DNA of 13,561 nucleotides from Candidatus Woesearchaeota archaeon (GCA_016203265.1 JACQNB010000011.1:1-13561); one strand, 5' to 3'; shown: positions 1 through 6,107, counted from the first letter of the stretch. Numbers and translations are program-made. The notes: generated by a model from the sequence alone, not told the origin.

Positions 1-1
1 C

Positions 2-1813
2 CATCGCACGCTCAAGCGCGGCAAGGACAGGATTGCGCAGGACGCGGGCTGGCTGTTGGTTGACGGCTTGCGAAAAGACGGCACGGCCCAGGAATTGCGC
101 GCCTGGGTCATTGAGTTGCTTGGGTATCCGAAAGAATTCCTAACCAAGAGCAAATCCCTGCTGTTCCGCTACACCGTGTTCACGCCGCAGGAAGAGATGA
201 AGCGCATCCTGTTCGAGGACGCGGAAGGGCGTTTGGAGACGTTGCGCAACGTGTTCGGGGTGGACAAGTACAAGCGCGTGCAGACGAACGCGCAACTGCT
301 GGGAAAACAGCTGAAGGAAGACAGACGGCATTTGGAGGGCCTCACGGCTGACTTGGAGACCAAGAAAATCCTGCTGCAGTTGAAGCGGGACGAGCTTGGC
401 ACGGTCAGAAAACGCCTGCAGCAGACGGCAGACCAATCAACAGACGCGCGACGAAAGCTGCTGGAATGCAGGAACGCGCTCAGTATCGCGGAAGAGCAGG
501 CCAAGGAAGCCATCCGTGTCCGCACGGAGCTCACGGCTGCCCAACAGGCGTTGCACACGCAGACACAGCAGTTGCAACGAATGGCACAGGAAGAGACGCG
601 GTTGCTCGAACAGTTGCGGTTGCTCGAACAGGACGTTCCTGTGCTGACGACTCCCGTTGAGGTCATCCGTCAGCACGTGCAAGAAAAGAACGCGGCATTG
701 GCGCAGGCAGAACAGGCCTTGCGCACTAGCCATCAAACGATTGCGGGCATGACTGCGACGCAACGCCTTTCAGAGGCGATGAAACAGCAGGTCAGCTCCC
801 TCGATCACTGTCCCACGTGCCTGCAGGCGGTCTCGCTCGCGCACAAGAACCGCATCACGAGCGCGGAAGACCAGAAAATCAAGGAATTGCAGGCGCATCT
901 TGCGCAGCATCAGGCTGCCAAAGACCAGTGGGACACGCACTTGCTGAAGACCAAACAAGAATTGGAAACGTTGCGCAAGCAGGAACAGCAGGCATTGCTG
1001 GGCGTTGCGCAGCAGCGCGCGCGTCAGGACAAGCAGGACGCATTGGCACGGATGAAAGAAACGCTTGAGCAATCGAACAACGCGCAGACGGCCGCTCAGC
1101 AACGGGTCGCGGAGCTCGCCGCGATGTACGAGGCGTCGAAGGACGTCGAAACGCGCCTTTTGTTCGCGAAACAGCAGTTCGAGCGCGCGAACGCCGAGCT
1201 GCAGTCGTTCGAGCTCGCGTATGCGCGCACAGGCAAGGAACTGGAAGGCGTGGAACAGCTTGCCGCGATGCTCGACAATGAAATCGCGCAGAAACGGCAG
1301 TCAAAGGAAAAGCTCGATCAGCTCAAGCGCGTGCACGGCTGGCTCACGGACCATTTCAGCCCGTTGCTGGACACGATGGAACAACACGTGCTCGCGAAAG
1401 TGTATCACGAGTTCAACGAGCTGTTCCAGCGCTGGTTCGCGATGCTGATTGAGGACGAACTCTTGACGGCACGGCTCGACCAGTCGTTCGCGCCCGTGAT
1501 TCTGCAGAACGGATACGAGACTGACGTCACGAACCTGTCCGGCGGCGAAAAGACGGCTTGCGCGTTGGCGTATCGTTTGGCGCTCAATAAAGTCATCAAT
1601 GACGTCATCAGCACCATCCGCACGAAGGACATCCTGATTCTTGACGAACCGACCGATGGCTTCAGCGCGGAACAGCTCGATAAGGTGCGGGACGTGCTCG
1701 ACCAGCTCGGATTGCGGCAAGTCATCCTGGTCTCGCACGAGACCAAGATCGAATCGATGGTGGACGCAGTCATCCGGGTGCAGAAGGCAGGGCATGTGAG
1801 CACCGCCAGCTAG
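2..1813 (+). CDS. rad50: Rad50/SbcC-like DNA repair ATPase, C-terminal part (5' end outside window)
   Basis: Rad50 is the SMC-like ATPase that works with Mre11 nuclease in sensing and processing DNA double-strand breaks. The frame is open from base 2, so the gene starts upstream; the TTG at 56 is internal, because conserved Rad50 residues (RTLKRGKD at 5-28) precede it. Visible parts: end of the N-terminal ATPase lobe (FRYTVFTPQEEMK near 165-200), a long Gln/Glu/Ala-rich coiled coil, a zinc hook CPTC at 809-820 in the middle of the coil, then the C-terminal lobe with signature LSGGEK (1535-1552), Walker B ILILDEP (1631-1651) and the H-loop SHE near 1736. The Walker A loop lies outside the window. 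603 residues are present. Mre11 is the expected upstream neighbour but cannot be seen. The TAG stop overlaps the first palindrome of the following spacer. Calling it Rad50 rather than SbcC rests on the archaeal setting. Confidence 0.93.
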   Translation, partial: HRTLKRGKDRIAQDAGWLLVDGLRKDGTAQELRAWVIELLGYPKEFLTKSKSLLFRYTVFTPQEEMKRILFEDAEGRLETLRNVFGVDKYKRVQTNAQLLGKQLKEDRRHLEGLTADLETKKILLQLKRDELGTVRKRLQQTADQSTDARRKLLECRNALSIAEEQAKEAIRVRTELTAAQQALHTQTQQLQRMAQEETRLLEQLRLLEQDVPVLTTPVEVIRQHVQEKNAALAQAEQALRTSHQTIAGMTATQRLSEAMKQQVSSLDHCPTCLQAVSLAHKNRITSAEDQKIKELQAHLAQHQAAKDQWDTHLLKTKQELETLRKQEQQALLGVAQQRARQDKQDALARMKETLEQSNNAQTAAQQRVAELAAMYEASKDVETRLLFAKQQFERANAELQSFELAYARTGKELEGVEQLAAMLDNEIAQKRQSKEKLDQLKRVHGWLTDHFSPLLDTMEQHVLAKVYHEFNELFQRWFAMLIEDELLTARLDQSFAPVILQNGYETDVTNLSGGEKTACALAYRLALNKVINDVISTIRTKDILILDEPTDGFSAEQLDKVRDVLDQLGLRQVILVSHETKIESMVDAVIRVQKAGHVSTAS

Positions 1814-1920
1814 GCTTGGCAAGCCAATGTGAGCTCGAGTCACGACCGAGTGGAACGGGCAACGTTCGCTGCTTCGAGCCAAAGACAATGCAGCGAGACG
1901 AGAGCGAGGCTTGCCAAGCC
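1813..1920. repeat. Spacer bounded by 13-bp inverted repeats, candidate structured RNA or MITE-like element
   Basis: GGCTTGGCAAGCC (1813-1825) and GGCTTGCCAAGCC (1908-1920) are exact reverse complements, and each is itself palindromic around one central base. Inside, TCGCTGC (1866-1872) and GCAGCGA (1890-1896) form a 7-bp stem. As RNA the whole 108 bases could close on a 13-bp stem; as DNA it resembles a short element with terminal inverted repeats. No clear target-site duplication and no convincing ORF is seen. It lies between the rad50 stop and the promoter of the next gene, so it may also be a 3' processing or termination signal. Confidence 0.5.
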
Positions 1921-1930
1921 ACGAATGCCG

Positions 1931-1947
1931 ACGTAACGTTTATAAAT
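1931..1947 (+). promoter_or_regulatory. BRE/TATA promoter of the secreted-protein gene
   Basis: ACGTAACGTTTATAAA (1931-1946) holds a TATA box whose centre is about 27 bases before the ATG at 1970, so the transcript should start at or next to the start codon (leaderless). The same 16 bases recur exactly before tRNA-Asp. Confidence 0.8.
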
Positions 1948-1969
1948 ACAAAAGCGAGTCACACTGATA

Positions 1970-3403
1970 ATGTCAAAGAGGGTTGTGCTGGGTCTTCTCA
2001 TCTTCGTGTTGTGCGCGATGTCGGTTTCCGCCATCGAGTTTGAAGCAACATTGAACTCGACGCAGGCAAGCACGCGCATCGGTGAGGCAGCCACGTACAC
2101 GCTGACCATCAGCCACGATTCAGGCACGAGCGAACGTTTCGACATCTTCTCGCCCGATGTTGAATGGGACATCACGACATCGCCTCTGCGCCCCGTGAAC
2201 GTCGAACGCGGAGTCGCGCAGGACGTCATCCTTTCAGTCCGGCCCTTGTACGCGAATCCGGGCTATTACGCCATCACGTTGCACGTCCGTCACGCAGCCT
2301 CGGGAGAAAGCATCAAGAAAACACTCATCATCGGCGTGCAGCCGAAAGATTACGTGCCGGGACAGTATGTTCCTGCCGTACGTCTCTATCCTCATGTCGA
2401 CCGCCAGATCGACCCCCGCGACGAAGCCGTCATCACCATCAACGTCACGAACGGAAATCCGCGTGACTTGACCAATGTCTCCATCAAGGTGCGCAGCAAC
2501 CTGCTCAACACGGAAGCGACCATCGACCTCAACGGGCTGGAGAAGAAACAGCTCGTGTTTCCGCTGAAGCTGCCAAAGCTCACGCCGCCGCAGAAGGACG
2601 TGCTGGAAGTCACCGCATTGGTGCGCGATGGATTGGACATCATCCCGTTCACGGCCGAACCCATCGAGTTTGAAGTGATTGAGTATGGCGAAATCAGCCA
2701 GAATGTCGCGGAAGTCAGCGGTTTCCTGAAGTCGACCAAGACGTATACGCTCACCAACACCGGCAACGCGAAGAAGTCGACCGAGTTCGCGCTCAAGACG
2801 ACGTTCCTGAAGAGCTGGTTCACCACCAGCGAACCCGCGCCGAAGAACATCCGCAAGGATGACGGTTCGTACGATGCGTGGGACATCACGCTCGGCGTGG
2901 GCGAGAGCACGTCCATCACGCTCGTGACGAACTATCGGCCGTTGGCGCTCGTCTTGATCGTCCTGTTCCTGTCCATTGGCGCGTATTATGTCTTCAGAAG
3001 TCCGTTAGTCGTGCGCAAGTCTGCCGTCGTCATCGCGGCCAAGGAAGGCGGCATGTCAGAGCTCAAAGTGCTGATTGAAGTGTCGAACAGAAGCTCGCGT
3101 CCGGTCAAGCTGGTTGACGTGCTCGACAAGGTGCCGCACATTGCGACCATCGAAAAGGAATTCGAGATCGGCACGATGCGCCCCGCGAAAGTGACTCCGT
3201 TGCCGAGCAAGGGCACGCTCATCAAGTGGACGTTCGAGGAACTGGATGCCGGCGAGGAGCGCGTCATGAGTTATAGGATACAGTGCAAATTGAGCGTGCT
3301 GGGCCAGATGCGCCTGCCGATTGCCGTCACGAAGTTCACGACGTCGCACGGCAACCATCGACGCACGAAGTCAAACATTTCTCAGATAGGGTTCGGGCAG
3401 TAG
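1970..3403 (+). CDS. Secreted, single-pass membrane-anchored protein with Ig-like regions
   Basis: This 477-aa protein begins with a signal peptide (basic SKR, hydrophobic core, likely cleavage after SVSA near residue 21). Residues about 22-320 are beta-rich and repetitive, with stretches such as VTNGNPRDLTNVSIKV and TNTGNAKKSTEF typical of the CARDB/NEW3-like Ig folds of archaeal COG1361-type surface proteins. A transmembrane helix lies at about 324-342 (LALVLIVLFLSIGAYYVF), followed by about 135 residues including a second conserved-looking region (VEVSNRSSRPVKLVDV-like), probably cytoplasmic. The start is chosen because the TATA box sits 27 bases upstream and the signal peptide begins there. 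Its stop is one base from the convergent stop of the next gene. Role inferred: envelope or surface-layer-associated protein; no enzymatic motif is visible. Confidence 0.75.
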   Translation: MSKRVVLGLLIFVLCAMSVSAIEFEATLNSTQASTRIGEAATYTLTISHDSGTSERFDIFSPDVEWDITTSPLRPVNVERGVAQDVILSVRPLYANPGYYAITLHVRHAASGESIKKTLIIGVQPKDYVPGQYVPAVRLYPHVDRQIDPRDEAVITINVTNGNPRDLTNVSIKVRSNLLNTEATIDLNGLEKKQLVFPLKLPKLTPPQKDVLEVTALVRDGLDIIPFTAEPIEFEVIEYGEISQNVAEVSGFLKSTKTYTLTNTGNAKKSTEFALKTTFLKSWFTTSEPAPKNIRKDDGSYDAWDITLGVGESTSITLVTNYRPLALVLIVLFLSIGAYYVFRSPLVVRKSAVVIAAKEGGMSELKVLIEVSNRSSRPVKLVDVLDKVPHIATIEKEFEIGTMRPAKVTPLPSKGTLIKWTFEELDAGEERVMSYRIQCKLSVLGQMRLPIAVTKFTTSHGNHRRTKSNISQIGFGQ

Positions 3404-3404
3404 T

Positions 3405-3779
3405 TCAGGTGTCCCACACGACCGTCTCGATGTCCTCGATGCGGTTGCGGTAGATGTCCTCGATGGGCCTGCTCCCCTCGCCCCAGTACACCGCGCGGAA
3501 GGTTTTGCCGGGCAATTGCCAGAGCACCACGACGTAGAACAGGGAACTCGTCATCCCCGCGTTGAGGACGACGCCGTTTTGGTAGGACTGCACGGCGCGG
3601 CGCTTCCGGTTGTCGACAAACCCCGAACGGCGTTTTCCTTCCGCGTCGTACGTCGTCCTGACGCACGCGAGCGAGGCATCGAGGTCTTCCGCGAGGTGGT
3701 CGTGCTGCGCCTGCACGATGATGCGTTTCGTGTCCAGCAGGTGCTCCATCCGTTGCGTTTCCATTCGGGTGATGGCCAT
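3405..3779 (-). CDS. Orphan protein, 124 aa
   Basis: I do not recognise this family. The frame is open further upstream, but that part is the antisense-frame shadow of the neighbouring gene; the start at 3779 is chosen because a TATA box (TTCTTAAA, minus strand, 3801-3808) lies about 26 bases upstream, giving a leaderless message. The protein begins MAITRMETQRMEHL. The N-terminal half is charged and helical (RIIVQAQHDHLAEDLDAS), the C-terminal half beta-like with SLFYVVVLWQLPGKTFRAVY, and the end is acidic. No membrane segment or signal peptide is seen. The gene is convergent with the secreted-protein gene, with a single base between the two stop codons. Its promoter resembles that of the gene at 3817-4227, suggesting similar expression, not one operon. 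Confidence 0.6.
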   Translation of the reverse strand: MAITRMETQRMEHLLDTKRIIVQAQHDHLAEDLDASLACVRTTYDAEGKRRSGFVDNRKRRAVQSYQNGVVLNAGMTSSLFYVVVLWQLPGKTFRAVYWGEGSRPIEDIYRNRIEDIETVVWDT

Positions 3780-3799
3780 GACTATTGGCGCTTCTCGGG

Positions 3800-3810
3800 C
3801 TTTAAGAAGG
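3800..3810 (-). promoter_or_regulatory. TATA box of the 124-aa orphan
   Basis: On the minus strand this reads CCTTCTTAAAG, about 26 bases before the ATG at 3779. The next gene upstream has nearly the same box (ATCTTCTTAAAC). Confidence 0.6.
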
Positions 3811-3816
3811 TGACGG

Positions 3817-4227
3817 CTAAAACCGCAGCAGGTTCTGTCCCTGCAACGGCTTGTTGCGCGTCCGGTTCTTCGCGACGATGTCAATGAGCGTGAAGTCCTC
3901 GACGAGATAAAGGGCGTCACCCCAGATGCTGGTGTCGGGGAACCGTTTGTAGTGCACCGGCACGCGGTCGTGGTTCTTTTTGGGCGCAATCCCATCCCAC
4001 ACGACCTGCATCCACAGGTATTCCTCGCCATACTCGCTTTTCGGCGCCATCAGTTGCGCGGTTTTCATGCATCCTCGCGTTCCTTTCGCCACGAGAAATT
4101 CCGGATGCATGAGCAGCGGCCGGTGGTCAAACGCTGCCTCGACGCGGCAGACGAGCGAATCCTCGCGCGCGGATGCGTTGTTTTCGAGCGCGATGAGAAT
4201 GTTCAGCATCTGGTAGTGGTCAATCAT
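3817..4227 (-). CDS. Orphan protein, 136 aa
   Basis: I do not recognise this family. The ATG at 4227 lies about 26 bases from a TATA box, consistent with a leaderless start. The sequence looks like a compact soluble alpha/beta protein: an N-terminal helix (MIDHYQMLNILIALENN), a Cys at the SLVCRVE strand, an aromatic-rich middle (EEYLWMQVVWDG) and a C-terminal strand-helix (DALYLVEDFTLIDIVAKN) with a basic tail (KNRTRNKPLQG). No signal peptide, transmembrane helix or catalytic signature can be named. It ends 37 bases before the start of the next minus-strand gene, whose TATA box lies in that gap. Codon use resembles the GC-rich neighbours, so no sign of recent transfer. Confidence 0.65.
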   Translation of the reverse strand: MIDHYQMLNILIALENNASAREDSLVCRVEAAFDHRPLLMHPEFLVAKGTRGCMKTAQLMAPKSEYGEEYLWMQVVWDGIAPKKNHDRVPVHYKRFPDTSIWGDALYLVEDFTLIDIVAKNRTRNKPLQGQNLLRF

Positions 4228-4248
4228 GAAACGCGGACGTGAGAAGAG

Positions 4249-4259
4249 GTTTAAGAAGA
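4249..4259 (-). promoter_or_regulatory. TATA box of the 136-aa orphan
   Basis: Minus strand TCTTCTTAAAC, centred about 26 bases upstream of the ATG at 4227; predicts a leaderless transcript. Confidence 0.6.
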
Positions 4260-4265
4260 TAATGA

Positions 4266-4274
4266 CAAAAAAAA
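4266..4274 (-). terminator. T8 terminator directly after the His-tail gene
   Basis: On the minus strand eight T residues follow the TGA stop at 4277-4275 immediately. Archaeal RNA polymerase stops at such T tracts without needing a hairpin. Confidence 0.65.
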
Positions 4275-4598
4275 TCAGCCGTGATGGTGCACGTGCTTTT
4301 CGTGGATGACGTGGCGGTTGCGTCCGCGGCCGACCACGTAGTCCTCGGTTTCGACGTCATAGTCATGCGGATGGTCGACGTGATGATCTTCCCAGCGACG
4401 ACCGAAGTGCGGTTCCGGAACTGGCATCAGCAATCCAACGAAGAAGATGAACAGTCCCGTCAGCAGCAGCGCGGTCGCGACTGCCCACGCCGTTCCCGCG
4501 GTGTCGCCCTGCGTCGTCGCGACCGGAAGCGGGATGAAATAGGCCATAAGACCCAGTAACAGGAATACTGAACTGAGCAATAACACGCTGGTCCGCAT
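4275..4598 (-). CDS. Two-helix membrane protein with histidine-rich tail (copy A)
   Basis: This 107-aa protein has two transmembrane helices (about residues 4-25, VLLLSSVFLLLGLMAYFIP, and 36-58, AWAVATALLLTGLFIFFVGLLM) and a C-terminal soluble tail rich in His, Asp and Arg that ends HEKHVHHHG. The tail suggests metal binding, but no family function is known to me. It is clearly homologous to the protein at 4990-5322: shared FLLLGLMAY-type first helix and a shared G-R/K-G-R/K-N/Q-R...E..H..H tail. The ATG is supported by a strong Shine-Dalgarno AGGAGGTG (minus strand, 4610-4603). No convincing TATA box lies between it and the tRNA-Tyr gene 37 bases upstream, so it may be co-transcribed with that tRNA. 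A T8 tract follows its stop. Confidence 0.75.
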   Translation of the reverse strand: MRTSVLLLSSVFLLLGLMAYFIPLPVATTQGDTAGTAWAVATALLLTGLFIFFVGLLMPVPEPHFGRRWEDHHVDHPHDYDVETEDYVVGRGRNRHVIHEKHVHHHG

Positions 4599-4635
4599 GG
4601 TGCACCTCCTGGTTTATCTCTCTGGAGGAAAATAT

Positions 4636-4764
4636 CCCCTCCGCCGGATTTGAACCGGCAACCTCCCGGGTTCTGCTGTCTCACGTTCATTCTTGGTCCG
4701 GTGACCTGAGTCGGTGAGTGACGTTCGTCTACAGCCGAGCGCTCTGCCGTTGAGCTAGGAGGGG
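4636..4764 (-). tRNA. tRNA-Tyr(GUA) with a 58-nt intron
   Basis: Exons are 4764-4729 and 4670-4636 (36 + 35 nt, no encoded CCA). Acceptor CCCCTCC pairs with GGAGGGG; D stem GCTC/GAGC; anticodon stem CTCGG/CCGGG with one G-U pair; loop CTGTAG|C with anticodon GTA; T arm GCCGG TTCAAAT CCGGC. The C1-G72 pair is the known archaeal/eukaryal tRNA-Tyr identity pair. The intron sits at the canonical 37/38 site. CTGT of the anticodon loop can pair with GCAG near the intron 3' end (last pair a T-G wobble), leaving two 3-nt bulges, AGA and AAC, so a bulge-helix-bulge splice site fits. Confidence 0.93.
4671..4728 (-). other. tRNA-Tyr intron (58 nt)
   Basis: Begins ACGAACG and ends GCAGAA on the minus strand. 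Inner stem CTCAC/GTGAG can form. The inner helix next to the 5' bulge is weak, so the splice motif is a relaxed form needing the anticodon stem and central helix. Confidence 0.8.
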
Positions 4765-4786
4765 CCTGCGTCTTTTGGCGCAGCCC

Positions 4787-4798
4787 CCCTTTTAAAGG
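4787..4798 (-). promoter_or_regulatory. TATA box of tRNA-Tyr
   Basis: CCTTTAAAAGG on the minus strand, about 28-30 bases upstream of the tRNA 5' end. Between box and tRNA, CTGCG (4766-4770) and CGCAG (4778-4782) form an inverted repeat that may fold in a short leader. Confidence 0.65.
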
Positions 4799-4818
4799 TT
4801 TGCTCAACGGGAAATGCA

Positions 4819-4977
4819 TTACGCCCAGTCAAAGAGCGCCTTGGGGCGCCGCTTGTGGGTCTTGCCCATGATGCGCCTGCCCGCAGGCCGTTCCCTGACC
4901 GGACCTCTGCCGCCCGGTTGTTTTGCCGCGCGGCGTTTTGCGGCGGTCATCAGTCCGCCTCTCCTGCTTTTTCTCAT
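4819..4977 (-). CDS. Small Arg/Lys-rich protein, 52 aa
   Basis: An easily missed small gene. It starts 12 bases after the stop of the His-tail gene at 4990-5322, behind a Shine-Dalgarno-like GGGGGTGG with suitable spacing, so it is very likely the second gene of that operon. The protein begins MRKSRRGGLMTAAKRR and ends KRRPKALFDWA; by my count it has 12 Arg and 6 Lys against one Glu and one Asp. No membrane segment. Such composition suits a nucleic-acid or ribosome-associated protein, or an unstructured peptide; I do not recognise the family. Support comes from start signal, operon spacing and the open frame, not from homology. Confidence 0.6.
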   Translation of the reverse strand: MRKSRRGGLMTAAKRRAAKQPGGRGPVRERPAGRRIMGKTHKRRPKALFDWA

Positions 4978-4989
4978 AGTTCCACCCCC

Positions 4990-5322
4990 TTAGTGTGCGT
5001 GTGTTCGATGGATGTGATGTTCCTCTCGCAGGATCTTGCGCTGTTTGCCTTTGCCCGAAACGACTTTTTCCTTCGTCTCATCGAGACTCTCCGGCGTCAC
5101 GTCGGGGATGAACGCCCCGATGATGAACAGCACGCCTCCGATAGCGACGAACGCGAGCGAGAACTGCCACGGAATCGCGTACGTCGTATAGGATGTGCGC
5201 GTGTCCGTGTCTCCGTCGCCTACGGTCGTGATGGTCGCGGCCGCCGTCTGCGTCGGGAGCAGGTACGCGACCAATCCCAGCACCAAAAACACAACCCCTG
5301 AAACGATAAGGCCCGTTTTCAT
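4990..5322 (-). CDS. Two-helix membrane protein with histidine-rich tail (copy B)
   Basis: This 110-aa protein has helices at about residues 3-24 (TGLIVSGVVFLVLGLVAYLLP) and 52-74 (FSLAFVAIGGVLFIIGAFIP), joined by a polar Thr/Asp-rich loop with the segment TTVGDGDTDTRTSY. The basic and His-rich C-terminal tail ends EEHHIHRTHAH. It is a paralogue of the protein at 4275-4598, with the same layout, first-helix pattern and tail pattern. The ATG follows a strong Shine-Dalgarno GAGGAGGTG (minus strand, about 5335-5327). A TATA-like TTTTATCT lies upstream, flanked by two perfect palindromes, suggesting regulated expression. First gene of a two-gene operon with the 52-aa basic protein. Function unknown; metal binding by the tail is an inference. 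Confidence 0.75.
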   Translation of the reverse strand: MKTGLIVSGVVFLVLGLVAYLLPTQTAAATITTVGDGDTDTRTSYTTYAIPWQFSLAFVAIGGVLFIIGAFIPDVTPESLDETKEKVVSGKGKQRKILREEHHIHRTHAH

Positions 5323-5340
5323 GTCCCACCTCCTCGTTGG

Positions 5341-5354
5341 TTAACTATAGTTAA
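5341..5354. promoter_or_regulatory. 14-bp palindrome near the transcription start of copy B
   Basis: TTAACTATAGTTAA is a perfect palindrome. It covers the start predicted from the TATA-like box at 5364-5373 and lies just before the Shine-Dalgarno, a usual place for a repressor operator. Confidence 0.5.
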
Positions 5355-5363
5355 GATGATCGA

Positions 5364-5373
5364 AGATAAAAGG
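5364..5373 (-). promoter_or_regulatory. TATA-like box of copy B
   Basis: Minus strand CCTTTTATCT. It predicts a start near 5343 and a 5' leader of about 20 bases that holds the Shine-Dalgarno. Confidence 0.45.
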
Positions 5374-5377
5374 GCGC

Positions 5378-5393
5378 TGACACATATGTGTCA
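5378..5393. promoter_or_regulatory. 16-bp palindrome upstream of the TATA box of copy B
   Basis: TGACACATATGTGTCA is a perfect palindrome just upstream of the TATA-like box, in a position suited to an activator or second regulator site. Next to it are three 7-bp tandem units, GTGACTC, GTGACAA and GTGAACC (5399-5419), that carry the same half-site. Confidence 0.5.
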
Positions 5394-5398
5394 AAAAA
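5393..5398 (-). terminator. T6 tract downstream of the PIN toxin gene
   Basis: Six T residues on the minus strand, 42 bases after the PIN gene stop; a possible short archaeal terminator for the toxin-antitoxin operon. Confidence 0.35.
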
Positions 5399-5439
5399 GT
5401 GACTCGTGACAAGTGAACCGAGGGAACGTTTTAATATGG

Positions 5440-5841
5440 TCAGGCGAGACATAGGAACTGCGCAGGAGTCACGATGCGCGTCTTTTGAAAACTGCCGAGC
5501 TTCAGCAGATGAGTATCCCCTGTGATGATGAAATCAGCACGGCATTCGGCAGCGATGTCCAATATGCGGTTATCCGCAGGATCCTCTTGAATGATGAACT
5601 GTGTTGTCTTCGGATGCACGAGGACCGCATGCGAACGCACAAAAGCAAGTATGCGCTCTTGTTGGGACGGTAAAAATGAGAATTTCGGGTAGGTGAGGAC
5701 GCGCGTCAGTTCGTCAAGTTGGCATTGAGAAATGAACCACTCATCGCGTTCGAGCACCCGCGCAAGAAACGTTCGCAGGAACCCTCCAAAGCCGAGTGCT
5801 GAAATGAGGACGTTCGTGTCGATTACGATTTTCGCGCCCAT
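5440..5841 (-). CDS. PIN-domain ribonuclease toxin (VapC-like)
   Basis: This 133-aa protein is a whole PIN domain, the metal-dependent ribonuclease fold of VapC-type toxins, here of the COG1569-like 'PIN family toxin component' kind. The acidic residues expected at the active site are present: D8 in VIDTNVLISAL, E44 in LDELTRVL, D90 in EDPADNRILD and D109 in FIITGDTHLL. Such toxins cleave tRNA, rRNA or mRNA when freed from the antitoxin. The gene overlaps the upstream AbrB-type antitoxin gene by 19 bases (ATG at 5841 inside its end), so translation is probably coupled. It is complete, with no missing catalytic residue. Confidence 0.9.
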   Translation of the reverse strand: MGAKIVIDTNVLISALGFGGFLRTFLARVLERDEWFISQCQLDELTRVLTYPKFSFLPSQQERILAFVRSHAVLVHPKTTQFIIQEDPADNRILDIAAECRADFIITGDTHLLKLGSFQKTRIVTPAQFLCLA

Positions 5842-6074
5842 GTGACTGCCTCAGTGATGATCCGAGGCGTCACGCGGTTGCGCTTGAACTGTCGTTGGAC
5901 TTCACGTGCGAGCTTGTTGAGCTCTTCAACAGCGGGCATGGACACTCTCGTGAAGAGCACTCCTTCCTTCACCGGCAGGGGAATGAAACGGTCCCCGGGA
6001 TTGAATCGTTCCTGTTGCCGTATGCCTTCCGGCACGACGAGTTGTCCTTTGGTGCTCATTTTCACGATGTCCAT
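5823..6074 (-). CDS. AbrB/MazE-type antitoxin
   Basis: This 83-aa protein carries an N-terminal swapped-hairpin SpoVT/AbrB DNA-binding domain (residues about 1-45: VKMSTKGQLVVPEGIR ... NPGDRF ... VLFTRV). A charged helical C-terminus (EELNKLAREVQRQFKRN) probably binds and neutralises the PIN toxin. I choose the ATG at 6074; a TTG at 6080 is also in frame, but the TATA box at 6098-6105 fits either as leaderless and ATG is the stronger codon. A 15-bp palindrome lies across the predicted transcription start, as expected for autoregulation by the antitoxin or toxin-antitoxin complex. Confidence 0.85.
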   Translation of the reverse strand: MDIVKMSTKGQLVVPEGIRQQERFNPGDRFIPLPVKEGVLFTRVSMPAVEELNKLAREVQRQFKRNRVTPRIITEAVTWARKS

Positions 6075-6078
6075 GTTC

Positions 6079-6098
6079 AACAGTTAAACTGTTAAACT
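6079..6098. promoter_or_regulatory. Palindromic operator of the antitoxin-toxin operon
   Basis: AACAGTTAAACTGTT (6079-6093) is a perfect inverted repeat around one base, and GTTAAACT is also repeated directly at 6083-6090 and 6091-6098. It lies between the TATA box and the antitoxin start, so binding would block initiation. Confidence 0.65.
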
Positions 6099-6107
6099 AT
6101 ATAAGCT
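6098..6107 (-). promoter_or_regulatory. TATA box of the antitoxin-toxin operon
   Basis: Minus strand GCTTATATAG, centred about 27 bases from the ATG at 6074; predicts a leaderless transcript. Confidence 0.7.

Noticed and set aside
3516..3887. Plus-strand frame of 123 codons
   Set aside because: Antisense shadow of the two minus-strand orphan genes, which have TATA boxes at the right distance and better composition.
3780..4031. N-terminal extension of the 124-aa orphan
   Set aside because: The extension is read in another frame of the 136-aa gene, and the promoter evidence puts the start at 3779.
6075..6080. TTG start for the antitoxin
   Set aside because: In frame and possible, but the ATG six bases downstream fits the TATA distance equally well and is the stronger codon.
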